A stretch of 64,000 nucleotides of DNA from Sipunculus nudus (lineage: Eukaryota > Annelida > Sipuncula > Golfingiida > Sipunculidae). The translations under genes were made by a program, and so were the position numbers. The stretch lies in contig JAPPUL010000072.1 of the NCBI GenBank assembly GCA_026874595.1, forward strand, positions 124,001 through 188,000. Reading direction: 5' to 3'. Shown piece after piece: positions 8,754 to 17,210 of this stretch. The notes below the pieces were generated by a model. The model had not been told where the DNA came from. It made no database searches and saw only the letters and a list, made by a program, of their open reading frames with translations. Positions within the stretch are counted from its first letter, which is position 1, and each line of letters opens with the position of its first letter.

Positions 8754-9731
8754 ATGAACATATTAGTAACAGGCGGCGCAGGTTTTATTGGCTCTACATT
8801 ATGCGATAAACTAGTTGAGGAGAGAGAAAATCAGGTCTTTTGCCTAGATAATTTTACAGATTTTGAAGAGAGTTATCCAAAAAGCATAAAGCGAAAGAAT
8901 ATAGAAAAGCTTAAAGAGAACCCACAATTCACATTATTTGAAGAGGATATAACAAACTATGAAGGGCTTGGTAAGATATTTAAAGCATATTCATTTGACG
9001 TTATAGTGCACCTAGCAGCACTTGCAGGAGTACTTCCGAGCCTAGAAGATCCATTAACGTATACAAATGTAAATATAAAAGGGACTCAATATTTGCTTGA
9101 ACAGTGTAGCGCAAATAATGTAAAGAATTTTGTTTTTGCCTCATCCTCGTCCGTATACGGGATGCAAACAAAGATACCGTTTGAAGAGAGTGATTGTACA
9201 GATTATCCGATATCGCCCTACGGCATGACAAAGAAGGCTGGAGAGCTCCTTTGTTACAATTATCATCATATATTCAACATGAACATAATAGCAATAAGAT
9301 TCTTCACAGCCTACGGGCCAAGACAAAGGCCTGATCTTGCAATACACAAATTCACACGTATAATAAACGAAGAGTCTCATGTGCCGATGTTTGGAGATGG
9401 TAGTTCTAAGCGGGATTATGTTTATATATATGATTTAGTAGATGGAATAAAGTCGATAATAGATTTTATTATGGTGCAATCAAAGCCTATATACGATGTA
9501 TACAATCTGGGAACAGCAAATACTGTTGAACTTAAATATTTAATATCTTTAATAGCAAAGAACTTAGGTAAGGAAGCGATAATAAAGGAGTTACCTATGC
9601 AATTGGGTGATGTGCCAATTACGTATGCGAATTTAGAGAAGGCTCAAAAAGCATTTAATTATAACCCTAAAACAAATATAGAAAAAGGTGTTCCTATATT
9701 CATAAAATGGTATATGGACAACATAATATAA
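8754..9731 (+). CDS. NAD-dependent nucleotide-sugar epimerase/dehydratase (extended SDR)
   Basis: The 325-residue protein is an extended short-chain dehydrogenase. It has the NAD-binding TGGAGFIG at 6-13, HLAALAGV at about 86-93, serines at 131-133 and the catalytic YGMTK with Tyr156 and Lys160. TAYGPRQRPDLAI, GDGSSKRDYVYIYDLV and the overall pattern are closest to UDP-glucuronate or UDP-glucose 4-epimerases. These act in the cytoplasm on UDP-sugars and feed surface polysaccharide or LPS synthesis. It follows argF by 31 nt on the same strand but has no obvious link to arginine. The exact sugar cannot be assigned. Confidence 0.88.
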   Translation: MNILVTGGAGFIGSTLCDKLVEERENQVFCLDNFTDFEESYPKSIKRKNIEKLKENPQFTLFEEDITNYEGLGKIFKAYSFDVIVHLAALAGVLPSLEDPLTYTNVNIKGTQYLLEQCSANNVKNFVFASSSSVYGMQTKIPFEESDCTDYPISPYGMTKKAGELLCYNYHHIFNMNIIAIRFFTAYGPRQRPDLAIHKFTRIINEESHVPMFGDGSSKRDYVYIYDLVDGIKSIIDFIMVQSKPIYDVYNLGTANTVELKYLISLIAKNLGKEAIIKELPMQLGDVPITYANLEKAQKAFNYNPKTNIEKGVPIFIKWYMDNII

Positions 9732-9742
9732 TAGTCTTATAA

Positions 9743-10459
9743 CTAAGAGTTAATAAGGCTTTTCATTTGCAAAATAGCCTCTTTGAGTCCAACAAACAAA
9801 GCACGTGATATAATGCCATGACCAATATTAAACTGTTTTATTTGAGGGATAGAAAGCAAAGGAGTAATATTATTATAATAAAGGCCGTGTCCTGCATGCA
9901 CCAAAAGTCCGCACTCAAAAGCATAAGTACAAGCATCTTTAATTTTTTTTAACTCTGCTTTACTCTCGCCAGGCAAATTAACATAATGCCCAGTATGAAT
10001 TTCAACACACTCAGCACCAATCTCTTTAGATGCGTTTATAGCGTCAAAAGAAGGCTCAACAAAAAGCGATACCATAATACCCCTATCCTTAAAAGGTTTT
10101 ATATACTCTTTTAAAACATCTACTTTAGAAACGACCTCAAGACCGCCTTCAGTAGTAAGCTCCTCTCGTTTTTCAGGCACAATGGTTACATTATGAGGCT
10201 TTGTTTTAATCGCAATAGACTGCATTTCTTCAGTTGCCGCCATCTCGAAACACAAAGGTAAAACCATAAGCTCTTTAAGACGTCTAACATCTTGGTCTTT
10301 AATATGCCTTCTATCCTCACGAAGATGGAAAGTAATACCGTCAGCTCCCGCAAGTTCACAAATATGACCTGCGGCAACGATATCAGGATACAAAGTTCCT
10401 CTGCAGTTTCTTATGGTTGCAACATGGTCTATATTAACGCTAAGCCTTTTCCCGCTCAT
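9743..10459 (-). CDS. pdxJ: Pyridoxine 5'-phosphate synthase
   Basis: PdxJ condenses 1-deoxy-D-xylulose 5-phosphate with 3-amino-1-hydroxyacetone phosphate to form pyridoxine 5'-phosphate. Family landmarks are VNIDHVATIRNCRG near the start, GADGITFHLREDRRHI, HTGHYVNL and the C-terminal NIGHGIISRALF. I place the start at ATG 10459 (238 residues), where the family normally begins. A longer frame from TTG 10510 would add 17 residues including KVKVKVKVKV, encoded by a 6-bp repeat. No convincing Shine-Dalgarno sits at normal distance from either start; the repeat itself carries several AAGG-like cores. It is convergent with the epimerase (11-nt gap) and divergent from the macro-domain gene. Confidence 0.93.
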   Translation of the reverse strand: MSGKRLSVNIDHVATIRNCRGTLYPDIVAAGHICELAGADGITFHLREDRRHIKDQDVRRLKELMVLPLCFEMAATEEMQSIAIKTKPHNVTIVPEKREELTTEGGLEVVSKVDVLKEYIKPFKDRGIMVSLFVEPSFDAINASKEIGAECVEIHTGHYVNLPGESKAELKKIKDACTYAFECGLLVHAGHGLYYNNITPLLSIPQIKQFNIGHGIISRALFVGLKEAILQMKSLINS

Positions 10460-10472
10460 ACCTTCTTCTAAT

Positions 10473-10501
10473 ACCTTTACCTTTACCTTTACCTTTACCT
10501 T
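10473..10501. repeat. 6-bp microsatellite (acctTT)n at the pdxJ 5' end
   Basis: Almost five copies of accttt lie just upstream of the likely pdxJ ATG. On the coding strand they read AAAGGT repeated, that is, a run of Shine-Dalgarno-like cores. Confidence 0.9.
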
Positions 10502-10632
10502 GTAATCCAAGAAATTAAATTAAACAAACTATGACTCTCAAGACAAGTTGAACTATAAAATTAAGAAATAAAATCTTTAAAATAATAACCAACAACTAAA
10601 TACAAATTATTATCTTAAACATAAAAAGTTGT

Positions 10633-10648
10633 AGGAGGAATGGCATAG
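10633..10648 (+). promoter_or_regulatory. Strong Shine-Dalgarno followed by a two-codon ORF, before the macro-domain gene
   Basis: AGGAGG (10633-10638) is followed after one base by ATG GCA TAG (10640-10648). This two-codon frame is in the same frame as the real ATG at 10670, which has no good ribosome binding site of its own. Confidence 0.6.
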
Positions 10649-10669
10649 TTAAAGTGCTTAAGAAACTTT

Positions 10670-11179
10670 ATGAAGCTAGAAGTAATAAAGGGGGATATAA
10701 CAAAGCTTTTAGTTGATGCTATTGTGAATGCGGCAAATTCGTCATTGCTTGGAGGTGGGGGGGTTGATGGTGCGATTCATAGAGCAGGTGGCCATGAAAT
10801 ACTTAAAGAGTGTCAAAAGATACGAAAGACTTATGGCGGCTGTAAAGCCGGACATGCGGTAATTACAACGGCAGGCAAGTTAAAAGCGAAAAAGGTTATT
10901 CATACAGTAGGGCCCATATACACAGAAGGCTCCTCTGCCAATGCCGCACTGAAATTAAAAAGCTGTTATATAGAGAGTTTAAAACTTGCACAAGAGCATA
11001 ATCTAAAAACGCTTGCGTTTCCAAACATAAGCACCGGAGTATATAGATATCCGAAAGACGAAGCTTGCACTATAGCGATTAAGAGTGTACAAAGCTTTAA
11101 AAGTGATAAGATAGAAAAGGTTATATTTGTCTGTTTTGATGATGAGAATTACAGATTGTACTCTGCAATAATAAACTAA
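10670..11179 (+). CDS. Macro-domain protein (ADP-ribose deacylase/hydrolase type)
   Basis: The 169 residues are a single macro domain with GDITKL (8-13), the adenosine- and ribose-binding [20 protein letters not shown] and [12 protein letters not shown]. This is the MacroD/YmdB class, which hydrolyses O-acetyl-ADP-ribose or removes mono-ADP-ribose from proteins. It is cytoplasmic. It heads a rightward run that continues into the DNA-glycosylase copies, so a link to DNA repair or nucleotide-damage handling is possible but only inferred. The in-frame amber codon seven codons upstream rules out a longer protein. Confidence 0.92.
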   Translation: MKLEVIKGDITKLLVDAIVNAANSSLLGGGGVDGAIHRAGGHEILKECQKIRKTYGGCKAGHAVITTAGKLKAKKVIHTVGPIYTEGSSANAALKLKSCYIESLKLAQEHNLKTLAFPNISTGVYRYPKDEACTIAIKSVQSFKSDKIEKVIFVCFDDENYRLYSAIIN

Positions 11180-11272
11180 AGTAATATGTGCATGAAAATA
11201 TAAAAAACAGGCTGAGAGTAATATAAGAGAAAGACCTGAACTAAAGATAAGAGAAAGACCTCAAATTGTAAA

Positions 11273-11518
11273 ATGATACTTAAGGATTTGCTTAAAGAAG
11301 GACTTCTAGTTGTATTTTGCGGAACAGCTCCAAGTAATAAGTCATTTGAAAAAGGAGCGTACTACGCTCATCCGGCAAACCGCTTTTACAAAACCTTATA
11401 TGAAGTAGGCTTTACGGATAAGCTTTTTAAACCATCCGAATATAAAAGTCTTTTATCTTATGGGATAGGACTTACGGATTTAAATAAAAAAAAGAAAGAG
11501 AAAGACCTCAAATTGTAA
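11273..11518 (+). pseudogene. Truncated DNA-glycosylase copy 1 (N-terminal 81 codons)
   Basis: This copy encodes the same N-terminal residues as the full gene at 11767 and then runs into the next unit's leader, ending in KKKKEKDLKL and a stop. It keeps motif I and AHPANRF but lacks the C-terminal active-site half, so it cannot be a working glycosylase. Its stop is one base before the ATG of copy 2 (TAA-A-ATG), allowing translational coupling. Whether the fragment is stable or useful is unknown. Confidence 0.85.
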
Positions 11519-11519
11519 A

Positions 11520-11765
11520 ATGATACTTAAAGATTTGCTTAAAGAAGGACTTCTAGTTGTATTTTGCGGAACAGCTCCAAGTAATAAGTCATTTGAAAAA
11601 GGAGCGTACTACGCTCATCCGGCAAACCGCTTTTACAAAACCTTATATGAAGTAGGCTTTACGGATAAGCTTTTTAAACCATCCGAATATAAAAGTCTTT
11701 TATCTTATGGGATAGGACTTACGGATTTAAATAAAAAAAAGAAAGAGAAAGACCTCAAATTGTAA
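11520..11765 (+). pseudogene. Truncated DNA-glycosylase copy 2 (N-terminal 81 codons)
   Basis: Second partial copy, encoding exactly the same 81 residues as copy 1 with one silent base difference near the start. It ends one base before the ATG of the complete gene, so ribosomes finishing it could restart there. Confidence 0.85.
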
Positions 11766-11766
11766 A

Positions 11767-12309
11767 ATGATACTTAAAGATTTGCTTAAAGAAGGACTTC
11801 TAGTTGTATTTTGCGGAACAGCTCCAAGTAATAAGTCATTTGAAAAAGGAGCGTACTACGCTCATCCGGCAAACCGCTTTTACAAAACATTATATGAAGT
11901 GGGCTTTACCGATAAGCTTTTTAAACCATCCGAATATAAAAGTCTTTTATCTTATGGGATAGGACTTACGGATTTAAATAAAAAGGAGTATGGTAGCGAT
12001 AAAAGTTTAAGTATAGACTGCTTTGACGCAGTAGCTCTTGACAAAAAGATAAAAAAGTATAAACCAAAATTTTTAGCCTTCACCTCAAAAACAGCTGGCA
12101 AGATATATTTCAAAACCAAAAACATAGCATACGGTCAAACAGGAGACAAAGAAAACAAAGAAAACAAAATGTCTTATACAAATACTCGAATATACGTGTT
12201 ACCCTCAACAAGCCCTCTTGCAATAACTTACTGGAATATAAACTATTGGCAAGAACTTGCAAAAGAGATAAGAACATTAAAGAAAGCTTGCGAAACGAAC
12301 GCTAGATAA
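11767..12309 (+). CDS. MUG-like mismatch-specific uracil-DNA glycosylase
   Basis: This is the only complete copy (180 residues). It belongs to the uracil-DNA glycosylase superfamily, closest to the MUG/TDG branch that removes uracil or damaged bases from mispairs. Visible landmarks are motif I VVFCGTAPSNKS (13-24), YYAHPANRFYKTLYEVGFTD (30-49), YGIGLTDL and the C-terminal VLPSTSPLA with its Ser/Pro loop. In E. coli MUG motif I reads GINPG with a catalytic asparagine. Here that position is alanine (GTAPS), as in a MUG-like branch whose chemistry is less well defined. A short KENKENK insertion near residue 130 looks like slippage. It is preceded by two truncated copies of its own 5' half. Confidence 0.85.
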   Translation: MILKDLLKEGLLVVFCGTAPSNKSFEKGAYYAHPANRFYKTLYEVGFTDKLFKPSEYKSLLSYGIGLTDLNKKEYGSDKSLSIDCFDAVALDKKIKKYKPKFLAFTSKTAGKIYFKTKNIAYGQTGDKENKENKMSYTNTRIYVLPSTSPLAITYWNINYWQELAKEIRTLKKACETNAR

Positions 12310-12465
12310 AGAAGAATAGATAAAGGCAAGGGTTTGATATTAAAATAATTCTAAGTTCTATGCTAGATGTCTTATACAATGTTTATTATCCTTAATATTT
12401 TACTACGGCTTATCTTTTTCTCTAAAGTAAGCACCAAAAACCCCAAAAGGAAGGTTTAAAAAGCT

Positions 12466-13968
12466 GTGTCAGATTCAAAAGACTTACAAAAAGAACTTGG
12501 GAAACTACTAAAAACATACACCGAACAAGTAAACTCCGCAAATGCTCCCGTAGAAACACCAAATATGGGTGAAGACAGGAGTAATAAGGAATATAAAATA
12601 AATTTCAACTTACTGCCAAAAGAGCTTGAAAGTTATTTAAGAGAGTATGTTATTGGACAAGAGGACTCAATAAGCACTATAGCAACAAAGATTTGTACTC
12701 ATTTTCACAGGATGTATTACGAACAAGAAAATCCTAATGAAGAGCCTATTGTTGGTAATATTAAAAGTAATATTCTTTTAATTGGACCAACGGGTGTTGG
12801 CAAAACTTATATTATAAAACTTATTGCAGATAAAATAGGGGTACCATTTGTAAAGGCTGATGCTACAAAGTTTAGTGAAACTGGATATGTAGGCGGCGAT
12901 GTTGAGGATTTGGTACGTGAGCTTGTACGTAAGGCTAATGGGCAGGTTGAGCTTGCTGAATACGGTATAATATACATAGACGAGATAGACAAAATCGCCT
13001 CTATAACAAGCAGTCATAATCCTGATATATCTCGCTCTGGTGTTCAAAGAAATCTTTTAAAGATTATGGAAGAGAGCGAAGTTGATATTAAAAACCCTTT
13101 TGACATAAGCTCTCAAATGGAAATCATAATGGAGGCACAGCAAAAAAAGAATATACAACGCAAAAAGATAAACACAAAAAATATATTATTTATAATGAGC
13201 GGTGCTTTTAACGGGATAGAGGAGTTAATAGGAAAACGTCTTAATTTACGCAGTGTTGGATTTAGTCAAGAAAAGACCTCTCAAGATAAAAAAAACATAA
13301 CAAAGGATTTATTAAAACATATAAAACAAGATGATTTAATTGAGTATGGTTTTGAATCTGAGTTTGTAGGGCGACTGCCTGTTCTTAGCGTACTTGACAC
13401 ACTAACAGAAGATGATTTTTATAAGATACTAAAAAATCCAAAGTCTTCAGTAACCATGAATAAGAAAAGAGATTTCAAATCATACGGCATAACATTAAAT
13501 TTTGAAGATGAGGCACTAAAATTAGTATCAAAACTTGCCTCAGGAGAGAAAACAGGAGCACGAAGTCTTGTTAGTCTAATTGAAGAGAAACTTGTTACAT
13601 TTGAAAAGAATTTACCATCAACAGAGATAAATGAGCTACTGGTAACAAAAGAGTTAATAGAAAATCCGAGATTAACACTAAATAAGCTGTTGCTTAAAGA
13701 GGATATTGATAGGATAAGAGAAGATTTTAAAGAACATAATATAAATTTAAGTTTTGACGTTGAGGCACTCACTGAAATAGCTAGTCAGTCACAAATAGAA
13801 AATTTAACACCATATGAATACTGCACAAAGGTGTTAAAAGATTATAAATACGGGCTTAAATTGCTTGAGGAGAAGAATTTTGAAGTAACAAAGGACGTAA
13901 TTATAAATCACAAAGAATATCTTGATAGTTTTATAAAAAGCACGTATAAAAGCCGAAAAAAGCTATAA
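12466..13968 (+). CDS. ClpX-like AAA+ unfoldase without zinc-binding domain
   Basis: This 500-residue protein aligns by eye with ClpX. It has VIGQEDSI (62-69), Walker A GPTGVGKT (107-114), pore loop GYVG (140-143), Walker B IIYIDEID (168-175), a sensor region ILFIMSGAFNG and FVGRLPVLSVLD. A VGF tripeptide at 264-266 sits where ClpX has its IGF ClpP-docking loop. It differs from classical ClpX in lacking the N-terminal Cys4 zinc domain and in having about 100 extra C-terminal residues. It is therefore probably a ClpX paralogue that may work with ClpP or as a stand-alone unfoldase. Start is GTG with AAGGAAGG upstream. The lptD-like gene follows after 38 nt, suggesting co-transcription and perhaps envelope quality control (inference). 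Confidence 0.82.
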   Translation: MSDSKDLQKELGKLLKTYTEQVNSANAPVETPNMGEDRSNKEYKINFNLLPKELESYLREYVIGQEDSISTIATKICTHFHRMYYEQENPNEEPIVGNIKSNILLIGPTGVGKTYIIKLIADKIGVPFVKADATKFSETGYVGGDVEDLVRELVRKANGQVELAEYGIIYIDEIDKIASITSSHNPDISRSGVQRNLLKIMEESEVDIKNPFDISSQMEIIMEAQQKKNIQRKKINTKNILFIMSGAFNGIEELIGKRLNLRSVGFSQEKTSQDKKNITKDLLKHIKQDDLIEYGFESEFVGRLPVLSVLDTLTEDDFYKILKNPKSSVTMNKKRDFKSYGITLNFEDEALKLVSKLASGEKTGARSLVSLIEEKLVTFEKNLPSTEINELLVTKELIENPRLTLNKLLLKEDIDRIREDFKEHNINLSFDVEALTEIASQSQIENLTPYEYCTKVLKDYKYGLKLLEEKNFEVTKDVIINHKEYLDSFIKSTYKSRKKL

Positions 13969-14006
13969 ACGACAAAAGTTCGTTATGTTGAGTAAACCTT
14001 CAGATT

Positions 14007-17000
14007 ATGCGCAAAATCCTTATAGGCGTTGTAGTAAAGATATGTATATTTTTAGTGTTGCTCTTGGTATATGCAAACAAAAGTTACGTACAAACGGTGT
14101 CAAAAGTCCGAGCAGATCGTCAAAAGATACTATCGTTGATAGAGAAGGAGAGTAGGGCAAAGATAGAGGAAGCTCTTAATGTCTTTGACACAAGGACATT
14201 AAAGGAGTTTTTATCTACGTTTGATCTTTTAAAGACAGAGAAGACAAAAAAAGAGTTAATAAATCGGATAATAAAAGAACTGCCAATAATTCTAAAACGT
14301 AAGGATGAGCTTAAGCTACCTTTTTTAAAGCGTTCATGGAATAAACTAAACGAAAAATATAGCAAAACAATACCAAGCGCCTCAAAGACAATAGATTTCA
14401 TAATATACGAAGCAGCACGAATTCTTTACGTAGACAAAGAAGACAAAAAAGGATACAAAAATATTATACTCTTTGGTAAGGTCAAATTAGAACTTGCAAG
14501 CTTTACCTTAAAATCAGATATAGTAAAAATAAGACTAAACAAAAAAGAACAGCCAATAGAAGCATATGCGTATGGTAATATAGTAATAAACGAAGGCTCT
14601 AACGTGATAACAGGGCGTAAGATATATTTCTTTCCGAAAATAGATCGTTCTATAATATCCCAACCGATGGCCTACTTTAGCCCATTTTACATAGGGGCCG
14701 AAGAAGGAAAACGAGTTGCGCCTGATAAATACAATTTTTCAAAAGGCTATATTACTACAGACAATGTAAAGAATTTACATTTTAAATTAGCTTTTGATAA
14801 AGCTTGGTATTATAGCGATGAATTTGTCTGGGTACACGGTGCAACTTATGTAGTTGGACAGACAAATATGTTTTGGAGTCCGCTACTTTTCAAATCAAGC
14901 GTACTAACTGGAGTTTTGACATCTCTTGGTTACGAAAGAGGGATAGGCTGGTATACAAACAATACGCTATATTATATTCCCAGCCAATCCATTCAAGAAA
15001 CACGTAAAAAGCGAACAAAGTCTATAACGGGGGCTCCACTAGGCCTTAAGTTCATGCTGGATTATTATCAAAGACTAGGCGTTTATTTTGGGAACGATTT
15101 CATATACAAGAAGTACGGTCTTAGCATTCAAACTAACTTTGGACTGGCTTATGATCGGTCATTAGATTATATAAATGGTCAGTTCACCAACTCCTTTGAT
15201 CATATCGGGAATGACGGCATTCCTGAGGAGACAAACAATTTTCGTTGGAGTACGGATATGAAAGTTAGTTATAATCTTATAAAGAGTGGGAATGCTAGTA
15301 GTATTTTAAATTTATCATTTAATAGTCAGAGTGATCCTGCGTTTAAGAAACATTTTGCAAGTCGCAGAATAGAGAAATTCACATTATTTGATGTTTTTAA
15401 TTTATATAATAAAAAGACACTAAGCACGATAACAGGCTTTAGTGGGAGTGAGCACCAAAAACTTGATTTTGGTATAAAATCACGCTTATATAATTTGACT
15501 TTTAATATAAGTGGAGATTTAAATTATCTTTTACAATATGATCTAACAGATCCTAGTAAATTGCCCTTAAATCCCTATTCAACTAAGTCCTATAAACAAT
15601 ATCTAAGTAGCATTGTTTTCCCCAAAATAGATGTTAGTTATAGTCATTCATTTCAGTTAATCGGAAAAAAAAGAAAAAAAGAAAAGGTGAAAAAAGAAAA
15701 GGAAGAGCCAAAAGAATATGTAAAGACCTTATTAGAAGATTTAGAGGATAAGACAAGCACGGAGAAAAGCATAGAGGAGGAAACAGAGGAGAGTACTAAG
15801 GAAAGTGAGGATGAAGAGGAGGATGAAGAGGAGAAAGAAGAAGAGAAAGAAGAAGATGTTGACACACGTAGTGAATATGAAAAGATATTTGATAAAATAG
15901 AGGAGGATGAAGCCCTAATTATAAGCCTACCGCTTACTATAAGTGTTGGAAGCTCTCTAAACCAGACCAGGCGCTACACGACAGGACAGACAAATACTTT
16001 AATATCGGACATATTTACATCAAGTAGCAATGTAAATGTAAATCTACCATTTAGCTTGTCATATCAGTTTCTAAAATTCACACTCTCAACATCAGGACGT
16101 ATAATGTATAATTTACGTCAAACAAAAAATCCAACAGATGCTCAAAAGACATATGATAAGGAGTTTAGTTTCCCATCGTGGAGTAGTACATCAGCAAGTC
16201 AATTAACCTTTAGCTTTTTTGAGGAATATAATTATCTAAAACTCTCACTTGGTGGTGGAGTTAGCTACTCAAAAGCAGATAGGTTTACAGGAATAAAGTT
16301 TGAAAATGGCGCATACAAAGAAACAAGTGGTCGTTCAGAATCAATATCATACAATGCAAAGTTTGCCTTCTTAAAAAGTTCTCTTTCTCTAAGCACATCC
16401 GATAATTTGTATATAAGCCCACAAGACTTAGATTTAATATCAAGTGGCATTAAAACAAGAGAAGAAGTATTAAATGATCAGCGTGGAAACCTAAGTATAC
16501 AAGCATCAACTAATCCATTAAAACCAATAAAGGTAAGCAACTCATATTCCTATTCACGTAAGACAAAAAAAAATATATCAAATAGTCTAAGCATTTATAT
16601 CGGGTATGACAAACAAATAAAACTTGCTCACTGGTTTTATTTTCAATCCATAGGTCTTACAAACACATGGTATCATAACTATGAAAACCCAAGAAGCAAT
16701 AGCTTAAGAACCACATTCAACGTATCCTTTGCAATTACCCGATATTGGATATTTACCCTAAAATTAAGTTCAATTAACAAAGAGCTTTATAGATATAGCG
16801 ATGAAGATGCAAGCAAATATGGCCAAACGAGTCGAAACTTTTTTTTAGACTTATTTGACTCATTTAACTTTTTTAGCCAACGAATACGTCAAAGATCACT
16901 ATTCAAACTCGAACAACTTAGCCTATCAATAGCACACGATCTTCACGAATGGATTGTCAAGTTTGATCTAAACTTGCGTTTCAAAGAGTTTAGCAAAGGG

Positions 17001-17099
17001 ATATATTATTTTGAACCTGCTATATATGTATCTTTATATTTAAAAGTAATGCCCTCGATTACGTATCCAAAGATAGAAAAAGTATTCACAAAACAGTAA
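14007..17099 (+). CDS. LptD/OstA-like LPS-assembly outer-membrane protein
   Basis: The 1030-residue protein has a hydrophobic N-terminal signal (about 5-25). It has an OstA/LptA-like beta-taco segment around residues 150-230 (LFGKVKLELASFTLKSDIVKIRL, AYAYGNIVINEGSNVITGRKIYF) and a long C-terminal part of alternating polar/aromatic strands expected for a beta barrel. This is the LptD layout: it inserts LPS into the outer leaflet with LptE. A highly charged Glu/Lys-rich tract (about residues 553-630) interrupts the barrel region and is probably an extracellular or periplasmic loop. The protein is longer than E. coli LptD, as is common in spirochaete homologues. Together with KdsA it argues for LPS. 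The disulfide cysteines of E. coli LptD are not evident. Confidence 0.75.
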   Translation: MRKILIGVVVKICIFLVLLLVYANKSYVQTVSKVRADRQKILSLIEKESRAKIEEALNVFDTRTLKEFLSTFDLLKTEKTKKELINRIIKELPIILKRKDELKLPFLKRSWNKLNEKYSKTIPSASKTIDFIIYEAARILYVDKEDKKGYKNIILFGKVKLELASFTLKSDIVKIRLNKKEQPIEAYAYGNIVINEGSNVITGRKIYFFPKIDRSIISQPMAYFSPFYIGAEEGKRVAPDKYNFSKGYITTDNVKNLHFKLAFDKAWYYSDEFVWVHGATYVVGQTNMFWSPLLFKSSVLTGVLTSLGYERGIGWYTNNTLYYIPSQSIQETRKKRTKSITGAPLGLKFMLDYYQRLGVYFGNDFIYKKYGLSIQTNFGLAYDRSLDYINGQFTNSFDHIGNDGIPEETNNFRWSTDMKVSYNLIKSGNASSILNLSFNSQSDPAFKKHFASRRIEKFTLFDVFNLYNKKTLSTITGFSGSEHQKLDFGIKSRLYNLTFNISGDLNYLLQYDLTDPSKLPLNPYSTKSYKQYLSSIVFPKIDVSYSHSFQLIGKKRKKEKVKKEKEEPKEYVKTLLEDLEDKTSTEKSIEEETEESTKESEDEEEDEEEKEEEKEEDVDTRSEYEKIFDKIEEDEALIISLPLTISVGSSLNQTRRYTTGQTNTLISDIFTSSSNVNVNLPFSLSYQFLKFTLSTSGRIMYNLRQTKNPTDAQKTYDKEFSFPSWSSTSASQLTFSFFEEYNYLKLSLGGGVSYSKADRFTGIKFENGAYKETSGRSESISYNAKFAFLKSSLSLSTSDNLYISPQDLDLISSGIKTREEVLNDQRGNLSIQASTNPLKPIKVSNSYSYSRKTKKNISNSLSIYIGYDKQIKLAHWFYFQSIGLTNTWYHNYENPRSNSLRTTFNVSFAITRYWIFTLKLSSINKELYRYSDEDASKYGQTSRNFFLDLFDSFNFFSQRIRQRSLFKLEQLSLSIAHDLHEWIVKFDLNLRFKEFSKGIYYFEPAIYVSLYLKVMPSITYPKIEKVFTKQ

Positions 17100-17210
17100 C
17101 TTGTTTAGTTTTAAGATTGTTTGTTTTATAAAACTATTTGCTTATATTCTATTGATTATTAGATTTAAATTCTTTATAAAACAGAAGAAGTAGAAAATGG
17201 AGATAGTACG

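Larger units (their letters stand above)
11248..11984 (+). repeat. Tandem triplication, 247-bp period, of the 5' part of the DNA-glycosylase gene
   Basis: Three copies of a 247-bp unit start about 25 bp before the ATGs at 11273, 11520 and 11767. Each unit contains the leader (agagaaagacctcaaattgtaa) and the first 76 or so codons. I see four single-base differences between copies (one in copy 1, three in copy 3), all at synonymous codon positions. Confidence 0.95.

Noticed and set aside
11248-11984. Glycosylase triplication as an assembly artefact
   Set aside because: Copies differ at four positions and the copy boundaries are clean, so a simple duplication of reads is unlikely; read evidence would still be needed.
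10670-12309. Macro domain plus glycosylase as a DarTG-like toxin-antitoxin or defence locus
   Set aside because: No DarT-like ADP-ribosyltransferase is present, and the macro domain looks like the stand-alone MacroD/YmdB type.
17100-17210. Possible small RNA between lptD and serA
   Set aside because: No stem-loop or terminator visible; it is simply AT-rich leader sequence.
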